Positions 29,109 through 39,372 of a stretch of 60,287 bases of DNA are shown piece after piece. Within the stretch, counting starts at the first letter, position 1, and each line of letters opens with the position of its first letter. The notes below the pieces were generated by a model. That model did no database searches. It was not told the DNA's origin and was given only the letters and a program-made list of their open reading frames with translations. Origin of the DNA: Pseudomonas sp. (GTDB taxonomy: Bacteria > Pseudomonadota > Gammaproteobacteria > Pseudomonadales > Pseudomonadaceae); NCBI RefSeq assembly GCF_017744435.1, contig NZ_JAGIBG010000074.1, forward strand, positions 1 through 60,287, in the 5' to 3' direction. Made by a program: the position numbers and the translations under genes.

Positions 29109-29232
29109 ATTGGGGCCGCCTTGCGGCCCTTCGCGGGTAAACCCGCTCCCACAGAGATCGCAACAGCCCTAAGGGCGATGCCTTACCTGTGGGAGCGGGT
29201 TCACCCGCGAAGGGGCGCGAAGCGGCCCCAAT
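29109..29232. repeat. REP pair inside a longer inverted repeat
   Basis: Two REP copies are enclosed by ATTGGGGCCGC / GCGGCCCCAAT arms. It lies just after topA and could end its transcription. Confidence 0.82.
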
Positions 29233-29247
29233 TACAGCGCCAAAGGA

Positions 29248-31860
29248 TCAGCGCTTGTCTTCGACTTTCCAGCTTCCACCGTCGTAGAACGCCTTCCAGC
29301 CGGTCGGCTTGCCATCGACCTCGGACTGCACGTACTGCTCCTTGGTCTTGCGGCTGTAACGAATCACCGCCGGGCGACCTTCCGGGTCTTTCTGTGGTGC
29401 ATCGCACAGGAAGTGGTACTTCGGATCGATCTCGTGCTTGTGCGGCACGATCTCCAGCACCAGCGGTGCACGGGTCTCGCGGTTTTTCGGGAACTGGCTG
29501 GCAGCCAGGAACAGCCCCGAAGCGCCATCACGCAACACGTAGGTGTCGTCGACCTTCTCGCACTTGAGCTCTGGCATTTCCACCTTGTCCATCTTAGGTG
29601 GCGCTGCCTCGCCGCTCTTGAGCAGTTTGCGGGTGTTCTTGCACGTCGGGTTGGTGCAACCGAAGAACTTGCCGAAACGGCCCGTCTTGAGCTGCATTTC
29701 GCTGCCGCACTTGTCGCACTCCAGGCTCGGCCCTTCGTAGCCCTTGATACGGTAGCTGCCCTCTTCGATCTCGTAGCCAGCGCAATCCGGGTTGTTACCG
29801 CAGATGTGCAGCTTGTGCTTCTCGTCCAGCAAGTAGGCATCCATCGCCGTGGCACAGATCGGGCAGCGGTGCTTGCCGAGCAGCACGCGCGACTCCGATT
29901 CACCCTCGTCGTCCGCGGCAATCTCGTCGCCCGGCACCAGGTTCACGGTCGCCTTGCAACGCTCTTTCGGCGGCAGGCTGTAACCCGAGCAACCGAGGAA
30001 CACGCCAGTGGAGGCGGTGCGGATCATCATCGGCCGGCCACATTCCTTGCACGGAATGTTGGTCATGGTCGGCTGATTGGCACGCATGCCGCTTTCGGCG
30101 GACTCGGCAGTCAGCAGCTTCTTGCTGAAGTCGCCGTAGAACTCGTCGAGCACGTTCTTCCAGTCACGTTCGCCCTGGGCCACGTCGTCGAGGTTCTCTT
30201 CCATGCCGGCAGTGAAGCCGTAGTCCATCAGGTTGGAGAAGCTTTCCGACAGGCGCTCGGTGACGATGTCGCCCATCTTCTCGGAGTAGAAGCGGCGGTT
30301 GTGCAAGGTGACGTAACCGCGGTCCTGGATGGTGGAAATGATCGCCGCGTAGGTCGACGGGCGGCCAATGCCGCGCTTTTCCATTTCCTTGACCAGGCTG
30401 GCTTCGGTGAAGCGCGCCGGCGGCTTGGTGAAGTGCTGGCTCGGGTCGAGCTGGATCAGCTTGAGCGCTTCGCCCTGGGCCATTTCCGGCAGCACATCGT
30501 CCTCGCCCGGCTTGCTCTGCTGTGGCAGCACGCGGGTGTAACCGTCGAACTTGAGGATGCGGCCCTTGGCGCGCAGCTCGAAGTCGCCAGCCGCCACGGT
30601 GACGCTGGTGGACAGGTATTGCGCCGGTGGCATCTGGCAGGCCAGGAACTGGCGCCAGATCAGCTCGTACAGGCGCTCCGCGTCCCGCTCCATGCCGCTG
30701 AGCTTGGTCGGATGGGTGTTGACGTCGGAGGGGCGAATCGCCTCGTGCGCTTCCTGGGCGCCTTCCTTGCTGCCATACACCAGCGGGGCTTCCGGCAGGT
30801 ACTGCTTGCCGAACTCGCGCTCGATGTAGCTGCGCGCCATGTCCAGGGCGTCGGCCGACAGGTTGGTCGAGTCGGTACGCATGTAGGTGATGTAACCCGC
30901 TTCGTACAGACGCTGGGCCATCATCATGGTCTTCTTCACCCCGAAGCCCAGGCGGTTGCTCGCGGCCTGCTGCAGGGTGGAGGTGATGAACGGGGCCGAC
31001 GGCTTGCTGCTGGTCGGGCGGTCTTCGCGCTTGATCACGCTGTAGCTGGAAGCCTTGAGCTTCTCCAGCGCAGCCATCGCCTGGGCTTCGTTCAGCGGCT
31101 TGAAGGCTTCACCCTTCTCGCGCGCCACTTCGAAGCGCACCTTGGCGTTCTTGGCGGTGCCGAGGTCGGCGTGCACTTCCCAGTATTCTTCCGGGACGAA
31201 GGCACGGATCTCGCGCTCACGCTCGACCACCAGCTTCACCGCCACCGACTGCACGCGGCCGGCAGACAGGCCACGGGCGATCTTGGCCCACAGCAGCGGC
31301 GAGACCATGTAGCCCACCACGCGGTCGAGGAAGCGCCGCGCCTGCTGGGCGTTGACCCGGTCGATATCCAGCTCGCCCGGCTGCGAGAACGCTTCCTGGA
31401 TCGCCTTCTTGGTAATTTCGTTGAACACCACGCGCTTGTAGCGGGTGTCGTCACCACCGATGGCTTCGCGCAGGTGCCAGGCAATGGCTTCCCCTTCGCG
31501 GTCCAAGTCGGTTGCGAGATAGATGGTGTCGGCATCCTTGGCCAGGCGGCGCAGTTCTTCGATCACCTTTTCCTTGCCAGGAAGGATCTCGTACTTGGCC
31601 TTCCAGCCGTGCTCGGGGTCGACACCCATGCGCGCCACCAGCTGGCGACGGGCCTTCTCTTTCGGCGACAGCGCCGGAGCCTCACCCGCAGCAGCCTTGC
31701 CACGCTTGGCGGCCGGCTCTTTGCTTGCGCTGGCCGAACCGCTGGTGGGGAGGTCTCGGATATGGCCGATACTCGACTTCACCACGTACTGGTTGCCCAG
31801 GTACTTGTTGATGGTCTTGGCCTTGGCCGGGGATTCCACAATGACCAGCGATTTGCCCAT
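29248..31860 (-). CDS. topA: DNA topoisomerase I
   Basis: An 870-residue type IA topoisomerase. TOPRIM domain at the N-terminus (SLVIVESPAKAKTINKYLG; YLATDLDREGEAIAWHLREA), with a charged insert of about 30 residues after residue 40. The active-site Tyr is in GYITYMRTDSTNLS. Three Zn-finger modules follow: CKECGRPMMIRTASTGVFLG, CPICATAMDAYLLDEKHK, and CDKCGSEMQLKTGRFGKFFG with CTNPTCKN. A C-terminal domain without Cys completes it. The enzyme relaxes negative supercoils. Confidence 0.97.
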   Translation of the reverse strand: MGKSLVIVESPAKAKTINKYLGNQYVVKSSIGHIRDLPTSGSASASKEPAAKRGKAAAGEAPALSPKEKARRQLVARMGVDPEHGWKAKYEILPGKEKVIEELRRLAKDADTIYLATDLDREGEAIAWHLREAIGGDDTRYKRVVFNEITKKAIQEAFSQPGELDIDRVNAQQARRFLDRVVGYMVSPLLWAKIARGLSAGRVQSVAVKLVVEREREIRAFVPEEYWEVHADLGTAKNAKVRFEVAREKGEAFKPLNEAQAMAALEKLKASSYSVIKREDRPTSSKPSAPFITSTLQQAASNRLGFGVKKTMMMAQRLYEAGYITYMRTDSTNLSADALDMARSYIEREFGKQYLPEAPLVYGSKEGAQEAHEAIRPSDVNTHPTKLSGMERDAERLYELIWRQFLACQMPPAQYLSTSVTVAAGDFELRAKGRILKFDGYTRVLPQQSKPGEDDVLPEMAQGEALKLIQLDPSQHFTKPPARFTEASLVKEMEKRGIGRPSTYAAIISTIQDRGYVTLHNRRFYSEKMGDIVTERLSESFSNLMDYGFTAGMEENLDDVAQGERDWKNVLDEFYGDFSKKLLTAESAESGMRANQPTMTNIPCKECGRPMMIRTASTGVFLGCSGYSLPPKERCKATVNLVPGDEIAADDEGESESRVLLGKHRCPICATAMDAYLLDEKHKLHICGNNPDCAGYEIEEGSYRIKGYEGPSLECDKCGSEMQLKTGRFGKFFGCTNPTCKNTRKLLKSGEAAPPKMDKVEMPELKCEKVDDTYVLRDGASGLFLAASQFPKNRETRAPLVLEIVPHKHEIDPKYHFLCDAPQKDPEGRPAVIRYSRKTKEQYVQSEVDGKPTGWKAFYDGGSWKVEDKR

Positions 31861-31921
31861 GGATCGGAGTATTCCTGAATCTGAAGATGAAAAACGCGTC
31901 AGGTGCCGGACGCGGCACCGC

Positions 31922-31950
31922 TATATATAGTGGCAAAAGAGTGAGGTCAA
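31922..31950 (-). promoter_or_regulatory. topA sigma-70 promoter
   Basis: On the minus strand TTGACC (31945-31950), 17-bp spacer, TATATA (31922-31927), in the gap between the DUF1653 gene and topA. The AT-rich -10 region fits supercoiling-sensitive control, as known for topA elsewhere. Confidence 0.65.
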
Positions 31951-31960
31951 GCGTGGTCGA

Positions 31961-32212
31961 TCACGCTTGCGACTTGCCAGACAGCTCGGGCAGCCCTTCT
32001 TCGGCCTTGACCAAAGCAAAGCGCGGCACCTGCTCGCCGTCAACCTCGACGGACTCCTGGAACATTGCAAGAGGCCTCACCCAGAAGCTGTAATCACCAT
32101 ACAGGCATTGGTAGAAGACCATCCACTCTTCGTTCTCGGAGTGCCGTGCAACACTGAAGACACGGTACTCAGGCCCTTTGTAATGCCGGTATACGCCTGG
32201 TTGTATCTGCAT
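31961..32212 (-). CDS. DUF1653 domain protein
   Basis: An 83-residue single-domain protein beginning MQIQPGVYRHYKGPEYRVFS, with the DUF1653 core EEWMVFYQCLYGDYSFWVRP. Strong ribosome site (AGAGGAAGGG) before the ATG at 32212. The small beta-rich domain has no known function. It lies between the fadBA terminator and topA. Confidence 0.85.
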   Translation of the reverse strand: MQIQPGVYRHYKGPEYRVFSVARHSENEEWMVFYQCLYGDYSFWVRPLAMFQESVEVDGEQVPRFALVKAEEGLPELSGKSQA

Positions 32213-32241
32213 GTCGCCCTTCCTCTTGAAACAAATTCTGT

Positions 32242-32273
32242 AAAAAAACAAAAACCGGGGCACAAGGCCCCGG
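32242..32273 (-). terminator. Intrinsic terminator of fadBA
   Basis: On the minus strand CCGGGGC, loop, GCCCCGG followed by TTTTTGTTTTTTT, twenty bases after the fadA stop. Confidence 0.9.
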
Positions 32274-32292
32274 CTGCTGTCCCGCAACGCGA

Positions 32293-33468
32293 TCAGACGC
32301 GTTCGAAGACAGTGGTGATACCTTGGCCGAGGCCGACGCACATGGTCGCCACACCCAGGGTACCGCCGTTCTGCTTCATGACGTTGAGCAGGGTGCCGGA
32401 AATACGTGCACCGGAGCAACCGAACGGGTGGCCCAAAGCGATGGCGCCGCCGTGCAGGTTAACCTTCTCATCCATCTTGTCGAGCACTTTCAAGTCTTTG
32501 AGCACTGGCAGGGCCTGTGCGGCGAAGGCTTCGTTGAGTTCGATGAAGTCGATATCGGCCATGGTCAGGCCGGCGCGCTTGAGGGCTTTCTGGGTCGCTG
32601 GCACCGGGCCGTAGCCCATGATCGCCGGGTCGACACCGGCCACCGCCATCGAGCGGATCACCGCCAGAGGCTGGATGCCCAGGTCCATGGCGCGCTGGCC
32701 GGACATGACGATCATGCACGAAGCACCGTCGGTGATCTGCGACGAAGTACCCGCAGTCACGGTGCCGCCTTTCGGGTTGAACGCCGGTTTCAGCGACGCC
32801 AGGCCCTCGAGGGTGGTTTCCGGGCGAATGGTCTCGTCGAAGTCGAAGACCTTCAGGAAGCCGTTCTCGTCATAGCCCTGCATCGGGATGATTTCATCCT
32901 TGAACTTGCCTTCGACCGTCGCCTTGTGGGCGAGCTGGTGCGAACGCAGGCCGAACAGGTCCTGCTGCTCACGGCTGATGCCATGCATCTTGCCCAGCAT
33001 CTCGGCGGTCAGGCCCATCATCCCGGACGCCTTGGCCGCGTGCAGCGACATGTGCGGGTTGGGGTCGACGCCATGCATCATGCTGACGTGACCCATGTGC
33101 TCGACGCCGCCGACCACGAACACGTCACCGTTGCCGGTCATGATCGCCTGGGCTGCGGTGTGCAGTGCGCTCATCGACGAGCCGCACAGGCGGCTGACGG
33201 TCTGGGCGGCCGAGGTGTGCGGGATCTGGGTCATCAGCGACGCCATGCGGGCGATGTTCCAGCCCTGCTCCAGGGTCTGGTTGACGCAGCCCCAGATCAC
33301 GTCTTCGACTTCTTTCGGGTCAACCTTGCCGTTGCGCTCCAGCAGCTTGCTGATCAGGTGCGCGGACATGTCTTCGGCGCGGGTGTTGCGGTGCATGCCA
33401 CCCTTGGAGCGGCCCATGGGGGTGCGACCGAAGTCGACAATCACCACGTCTCTTGGATTCAGGCTCAT
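32293..33468 (-). CDS. fadA: 3-ketoacyl-CoA thiolase FadA
   Basis: A 391-residue thiolase, the beta subunit of the fatty-acid oxidation complex. Nucleophile Cys in SRLCGSSMSALHTAAQAIM (about residue 93), catalytic His in GGAIALGHPFGCSGARI and Cys in MCVGLGQG. It cleaves 3-ketoacyl-CoA to acetyl-CoA. It follows fadB by 31 bp on the same strand. Confidence 0.96.
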   Translation of the reverse strand: MSLNPRDVVIVDFGRTPMGRSKGGMHRNTRAEDMSAHLISKLLERNGKVDPKEVEDVIWGCVNQTLEQGWNIARMASLMTQIPHTSAAQTVSRLCGSSMSALHTAAQAIMTGNGDVFVVGGVEHMGHVSMMHGVDPNPHMSLHAAKASGMMGLTAEMLGKMHGISREQQDLFGLRSHQLAHKATVEGKFKDEIIPMQGYDENGFLKVFDFDETIRPETTLEGLASLKPAFNPKGGTVTAGTSSQITDGASCMIVMSGQRAMDLGIQPLAVIRSMAVAGVDPAIMGYGPVPATQKALKRAGLTMADIDFIELNEAFAAQALPVLKDLKVLDKMDEKVNLHGGAIALGHPFGCSGARISGTLLNVMKQNGGTLGVATMCVGLGQGITTVFERV

Positions 33469-33499
33469 ATCAAATCTCTCGCTCTAGCTCGTTGACCAC

Positions 33500-35647
<2,148 letters not shown>

Positions 35648-35758
35648 CAACTGATCTCCACGATATGGAAGCTGAACTGTACACGCCGATCGCTGGTGGA
35701 AGAGTAGGTCTTGCCGCCCTTGCCCCAGGCACACCCGTCAGCGCGCTAGTCGGGATTC

Positions 35759-35797
35759 TGTATGAGCGGTATGACATACAAACGCTCAATTCATACG
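35759..35797. promoter_or_regulatory. Nested palindrome cluster in the fadBA promoter region
   Basis: TGAGCG and CGCTCA enclose GTATGACATAC, and further GTATG/CATAC copies lie at 35759, 35791 and 35812. The stretch is 112-150 bp upstream of the fadB start, where an operator would be expected. Binding protein unknown. Confidence 0.5.
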
Positions 35798-36063
35798 CCC
35801 GTTTGATTTGGGTATGCACACATTCTCCGAAAAGATCGGCGTTGTCAAATGCTCCCGAACGGGGTGAAAACGCGACTTTCCGGTCATTTTGTATCGCCGG
35901 AGGCCAAAACATGATGACAGTGATTGCCGATCATTCATGTGAGCGATTGACTACAAGGAGACGGCCAGCGCTGCAATTTTTTCATGCAACCGGCCAGGCA
36001 ATGGCTACACTGCGACTGGATTCAAGAATTTCCCGGCCTGCCTGGCCTTTTCTGCGCTGCAGA

Positions 36064-36111
36064 AACGACAAAGCGGCAACCTGGTAGCTACCGGGTTGCC
36101 GCTTTGTCGTT
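36064..36111. terminator. 48-bp near-perfect palindromic hairpin
   Basis: Eighteen-base outer stem (AACGACAAAGCGGCAACC and complement) and an inner GGTAGCTACC palindrome with one mismatched pair between. It sits at the 3' end of the minus-strand gene at 36118 and probably terminates it, though the T-tract is short. Confidence 0.65.
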
Positions 36112-36117
36112 ATGCCA

Positions 36118-36555
36118 TCAAGCCAGGGTGTCGAAGGCGTGGGCAATATCCTGCAATACAGATTCATCACCGCGCTCGCTCCAGTACAGGGCGATCATGC
36201 GCTTGTCGGCCTCGACCTTGTAGACGGTCTCCGGCAGGCGCGCAAACACCTCGTTCAGGCGCGGTTCTTCGCACACTTCCTTCCACTGGTTCCACCAGAC
36301 GCCGGGGCTGACCTGCCAGTAGCTCCAGCTGTCTTCGTGCCCCCGGCGGCGCCCGCGATGGTACTGTGGGCACGGGCTCGGCGGCTCCTGCTCAAACCAG
36401 TGCGGCCACTGCTGCGGTGCCAGCTGCATGGCCAGGCCCATGCGCCGCGCCTCCAGGCGCAGGCTCATCTGCTGCCCCTGCTTGCGCGACAGGCGCAACC
36501 AGGAAAGCGGACTGAGAATCAGCGCAAGGATTGACACCACTAGCCATACCGTCAT
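36118..36555 (-). CDS. Single-pass membrane protein, unknown function
   Basis: A 145-residue protein with an N-terminal membrane anchor (MTVWLVVSILALILSPLSWL) followed by an Arg-rich stop-transfer and a cytoplasmic domain rich in Trp (QWPHWFEQEPPSPCPQYHRG; SYWQVSPGVWWNQWKEVCEE). The start at 36555 is preferred; Met codons at 36570 and 36582 add 5-9 residues. It is divergent from the stress-protein gene. I do not recognise a characterised family. Confidence 0.65.
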   Translation of the reverse strand: MTVWLVVSILALILSPLSWLRLSRKQGQQMSLRLEARRMGLAMQLAPQQWPHWFEQEPPSPCPQYHRGRRRGHEDSWSYWQVSPGVWWNQWKEVCEEPRLNEVFARLPETVYKVEADKRMIALYWSERGDESVLQDIAHAFDTLA

Positions 36556-36665
36556 ATCTGTAGATTCCATAAAGCGTTGCAAATGAGCGGGTTACTCAGT
36601 ATTCACGGATGACCTGCCGGAAAGCGACCATACTTCTACTATCGCGATTGTCAGGAGTACAGCTC

Positions 36666-37106
36666 ATGTCCTACGAACATCTTCTGGTCGCTGTCGACCT
36701 TACCGAAGAATGCGACCCGGTGATCAAACGTGCCATGGCGCTGGCGGCACCGTCGAATGCCAAGGTCTCGCTGGTGCATATCGTCGAACCGATGGCCATG
36801 GCCTTTGGTGGCGACGTGCCGATGGACCTATCGCAACTGCAACAGCAGCAGTTCGACCAGGCCAAGGAGCGCATGGACCGGCTGTTCAACAAGTACCCCG
36901 ACATCAACCGTGGCGACTCGCACCTGACCTACGGCCAGCCGCGCCAGGAAATCCACCAGCTTGCCAAGGAGCAGCACTGCGACCTGATCGTGGTCGGCAG
37001 CCATGGCCGCCATGGCCTGGCATTGCTGCTGGGCTCCACCGCCAATGACGTGCTGCACGGCGCACCGTGCGATGTGCTGGCGGTGCGCCTGCAGAAGAAA
37101 GAGTGA
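36666..37106 (+). CDS. Universal stress protein, UspA family
   Basis: A 146-residue single Usp domain. It starts MSYEHLLVAVDLTEECD, with the conserved Asp of the ATP pocket, and has the ATP-binding motif G-x2-G-x9-G(S/T) in VVGSHGRHGLALLLGSTAND. ATP-binding Usp proteins form dimers and are induced by starvation and low oxygen. AGGAG precedes the ATG. A TTGACA element at 36531 inside the divergent gene may be its -35. Confidence 0.9.
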   Translation: MSYEHLLVAVDLTEECDPVIKRAMALAAPSNAKVSLVHIVEPMAMAFGGDVPMDLSQLQQQQFDQAKERMDRLFNKYPDINRGDSHLTYGQPRQEIHQLAKEQHCDLIVVGSHGRHGLALLLGSTANDVLHGAPCDVLAVRLQKKE

Positions 37107-37116
37107 TGTAACCAGG

Positions 37117-37184
37117 GCCGGCCCTTTCGCGGGCAAACCCGCTCCCACAGGGTTTTGCAATACCTGTGGGAGCGGGTTTATCGA
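37117..37184. repeat. REP pair, right copy degenerate
   Basis: Left copy CCTTTCGCGGGCAAACCCGC, right copy GTGGGAGCGGGTTTATCGAG with a decayed tail. Between convergent genes. Confidence 0.7.
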
Positions 37185-37221
37185 GGCGTCGAACCGCCGC
37201 AAAGAGGCCAGTGAGGACTGA

Positions 37222-39150
37222 TCAGCCTTCCAGCTCAGCCCACCGCTCTACCAGCGCATCCAGCTCGCCTTGCAGCTTCTCGATCCTGGCCAGCACTGCC
37301 GAGGTTTCGGCAATCGGCCGCTGATAGAAGCCGGCAGCGTTTACTTCCTCCTGCGCCTCGGCCATGCGCTGCTCGACCTCGTCGATCTGCCCCGGCAGCA
37401 TCTCCAGCTCGCGCTGCAGCTTGTAGCTGAGCTTCTTCTTCGAAGCATCCGCCACCGGCGCGGCTGGCGCAGGCGTTGCCACTTCCACCGGCTTTTCGAC
37501 CACGGCACTGTTGAGCTCGGACTTGCCACTCTTGCTCTCGGTCACGCCGAGCAGCTTCGCCGAACCACCTTGGCGGATCCAGTCTTCGTAGCCACCGACA
37601 TACTCGCGCACCTTGCCCTCACCTTCGAACACCAGCGTGCTGGTAACGACGTTGTCGAGGAAGGCCCGGTCGTGGCTGACCATCAGCACGGTACCCTTGT
37701 AGTTGGACAGCACCTCTTCGAGCAGCTCGAGGGTTTCCACATCCAGGTCGTTGGTCGGCTCGTCGAGCACCAGCAGGTTGGCCGGCTTGCTGAACAGCTT
37801 GGCCAGCAGCAGACGCGCACGCTCGCCACCGGACAGCGCCTTGACCGGCGTGCGCGCACGCTGCGGGCTGAACAGGAAATCACCGAGGTAGCTCAGCACA
37901 TGGCGGTTCTGGCCATCGATCTCGATGAAGTCGCGGCCTTCGGCGAGGTTGTCGATGACGGTCTTTTCCAGATCGAGCTGATGGCGCATCTGGTCGAAGT
38001 AGGCCACTTCCAGCTTGGTGCCGCGCTCGACCTTGCCTGCGGTAGGCTCCAGGTCACCGAGCATCATCTTCAGCAGGGTGGTCTTGCCGGTACCGTTGGC
38101 ACCCAGCAGGCCGATACGGTCCTGGCGCTGCAGGACCATGGAGAAGTCCTTGACCAGCAACGGCCCATCGGCGTGATGGAAGCTGACGTTCTCCAGCACC
38201 ATGACTTGCTTTCCGGACTTGTCCGCCGCCTCGATCTGGATGTTCGCCTTGCCCTGGCGCTCGCGACGCTCGCTACGCTCCACGCGCAAGGCCTTGAGGG
38301 CACGCACGCGGCCTTCGTTACGGGTACGGCGGGCCTTGATGCCCTGGCGAATCCACACTTCTTCCTGGGCCAGGCGCTTGTCGAACAGCGCATTGGCAGT
38401 CTCTTCGGCGGCCAGCGCGGCCTCCTTGTGCACCAGGAAGCTGGCGTAGTCGCCGTTCCAGTCGATCAGGCCGCCGCGGTCCAGTTCGAGGATGCGCGTG
38501 GCGAGGTTCTGCAGGAAGGAACGGTCGTGGGTAATGAACAGCACGGCGCCGTTGAAGCCGCGCAGGGCTTCTTCGAGCCAGGCGATGGCACCGATGTCCA
38601 GGTGGTTGGTCGGTTCGTCGAGCAACAGCAGGTCAGGCTCGGACACCAGCGCCTGGGCCAACAGCACACGGCGGCGCCAGCCACCGGAGAGCTCGGCCAG
38701 GGTCTTGTCGGCGGGCAACTGCAGGCGGCTCAGGGTGCTTTCCACCACCTGCTGCAGGCGCCAGCCGTCGCGGGCCTCCAGTTCGTGCTGGACGTGCATG
38801 AGTTTTTCCAGGTCGTCATCGCCCTGGATGTTCTGGCTCAGGTGATGGAACTCGGCCAGCAACTCGCCAACGCCATCCAGGCCTGCCGCGACCACGTCGA
38901 ACACCGTGCGCTCGTCGGCAACCGGCAGCTCTTGTGGCAGCTCACCGATCTTCAGGCCAGGGGCGCGCCAGATCTCGCCGTCGTCGCCCTTCTGCTCGCC
39001 CTTGACCAGGCGCAGCATGCTCGACTTGCCGGTGCCGTTGCGGCCGATGATGCACACCCGCTCGCCACGGGCGATCTGCCAGGACACTTTGTCCAGCAGC
39101 GGCATCGCGCCGAATGCGAGGGACACATCGCTGAATTTGAGCAGGGTCAT
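37222..39150 (-). CDS. uup: ABC-F ATPase Uup
   Basis: A 642-residue soluble protein with two ABC domains. First Walker A GRNGTGKSSMLRLV and signature LSGGWRRRVLLAQAL with DEPTNHLD; second Walker A GANGTGKTTLLKMML and LSGGERARLLLAKLF with DEPTNDLD. The C-terminal 80 residues form the coiled coil typical of Uup (QIDEVEQRMAEAQEEV). ABC-F proteins act on the ribosome; Uup also affects transposon excision. The start at 39150 follows GGAGACGAAC; longer in-frame starts lack a site. Confidence 0.9.
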   Translation of the reverse strand: MTLLKFSDVSLAFGAMPLLDKVSWQIARGERVCIIGRNGTGKSSMLRLVKGEQKGDDGEIWRAPGLKIGELPQELPVADERTVFDVVAAGLDGVGELLAEFHHLSQNIQGDDDLEKLMHVQHELEARDGWRLQQVVESTLSRLQLPADKTLAELSGGWRRRVLLAQALVSEPDLLLLDEPTNHLDIGAIAWLEEALRGFNGAVLFITHDRSFLQNLATRILELDRGGLIDWNGDYASFLVHKEAALAAEETANALFDKRLAQEEVWIRQGIKARRTRNEGRVRALKALRVERSERRERQGKANIQIEAADKSGKQVMVLENVSFHHADGPLLVKDFSMVLQRQDRIGLLGANGTGKTTLLKMMLGDLEPTAGKVERGTKLEVAYFDQMRHQLDLEKTVIDNLAEGRDFIEIDGQNRHVLSYLGDFLFSPQRARTPVKALSGGERARLLLAKLFSKPANLLVLDEPTNDLDVETLELLEEVLSNYKGTVLMVSHDRAFLDNVVTSTLVFEGEGKVREYVGGYEDWIRQGGSAKLLGVTESKSGKSELNSAVVEKPVEVATPAPAAPVADASKKKLSYKLQRELEMLPGQIDEVEQRMAEAQEEVNAAGFYQRPIAETSAVLARIEKLQGELDALVERWAELEG

Positions 39151-39372
39151 GTTCGTCTCCAGAAAGCGGGCGCGCATTCTACCTGACTTGGCCCTTTCCG
39201 GCATTAAGTTGACTACCGCACAGGGGCTTGGCGACACCCGGTCGGCGTTAACGCCCGGTTACAAGCACAGCGCTATCACCCGCCGCCGGCAAACGGCTAA
39301 GCTAAGGCAATCAGATTTCAACAGTGCTGGCTTCGCCGTCACTTCCCCATGGTTCAACTGCCCGGACGTATC

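Larger units (their letters stand above)
35648..36117. other. 470-bp intergenic region upstream of fadB
   Basis: No gene supported. It holds the GTATG/CATAC palindrome cluster near fadB and a long hairpin at its other end. No complete PsrA-type palindrome was found, only isolated CAAAC and GTTTG halves. Confidence 0.6.

Noticed and set aside
29413..31878. An 821-residue plus-strand frame antisense to topA
   Set aside because: It mirrors topA and reads as low-complexity Val/Leu/Gly/His with no family features.
35775..35809. PsrA operator before fadB
   Set aside because: CAAAC and GTTTG occur but 20 bases apart, not in the N2-4 spacing.
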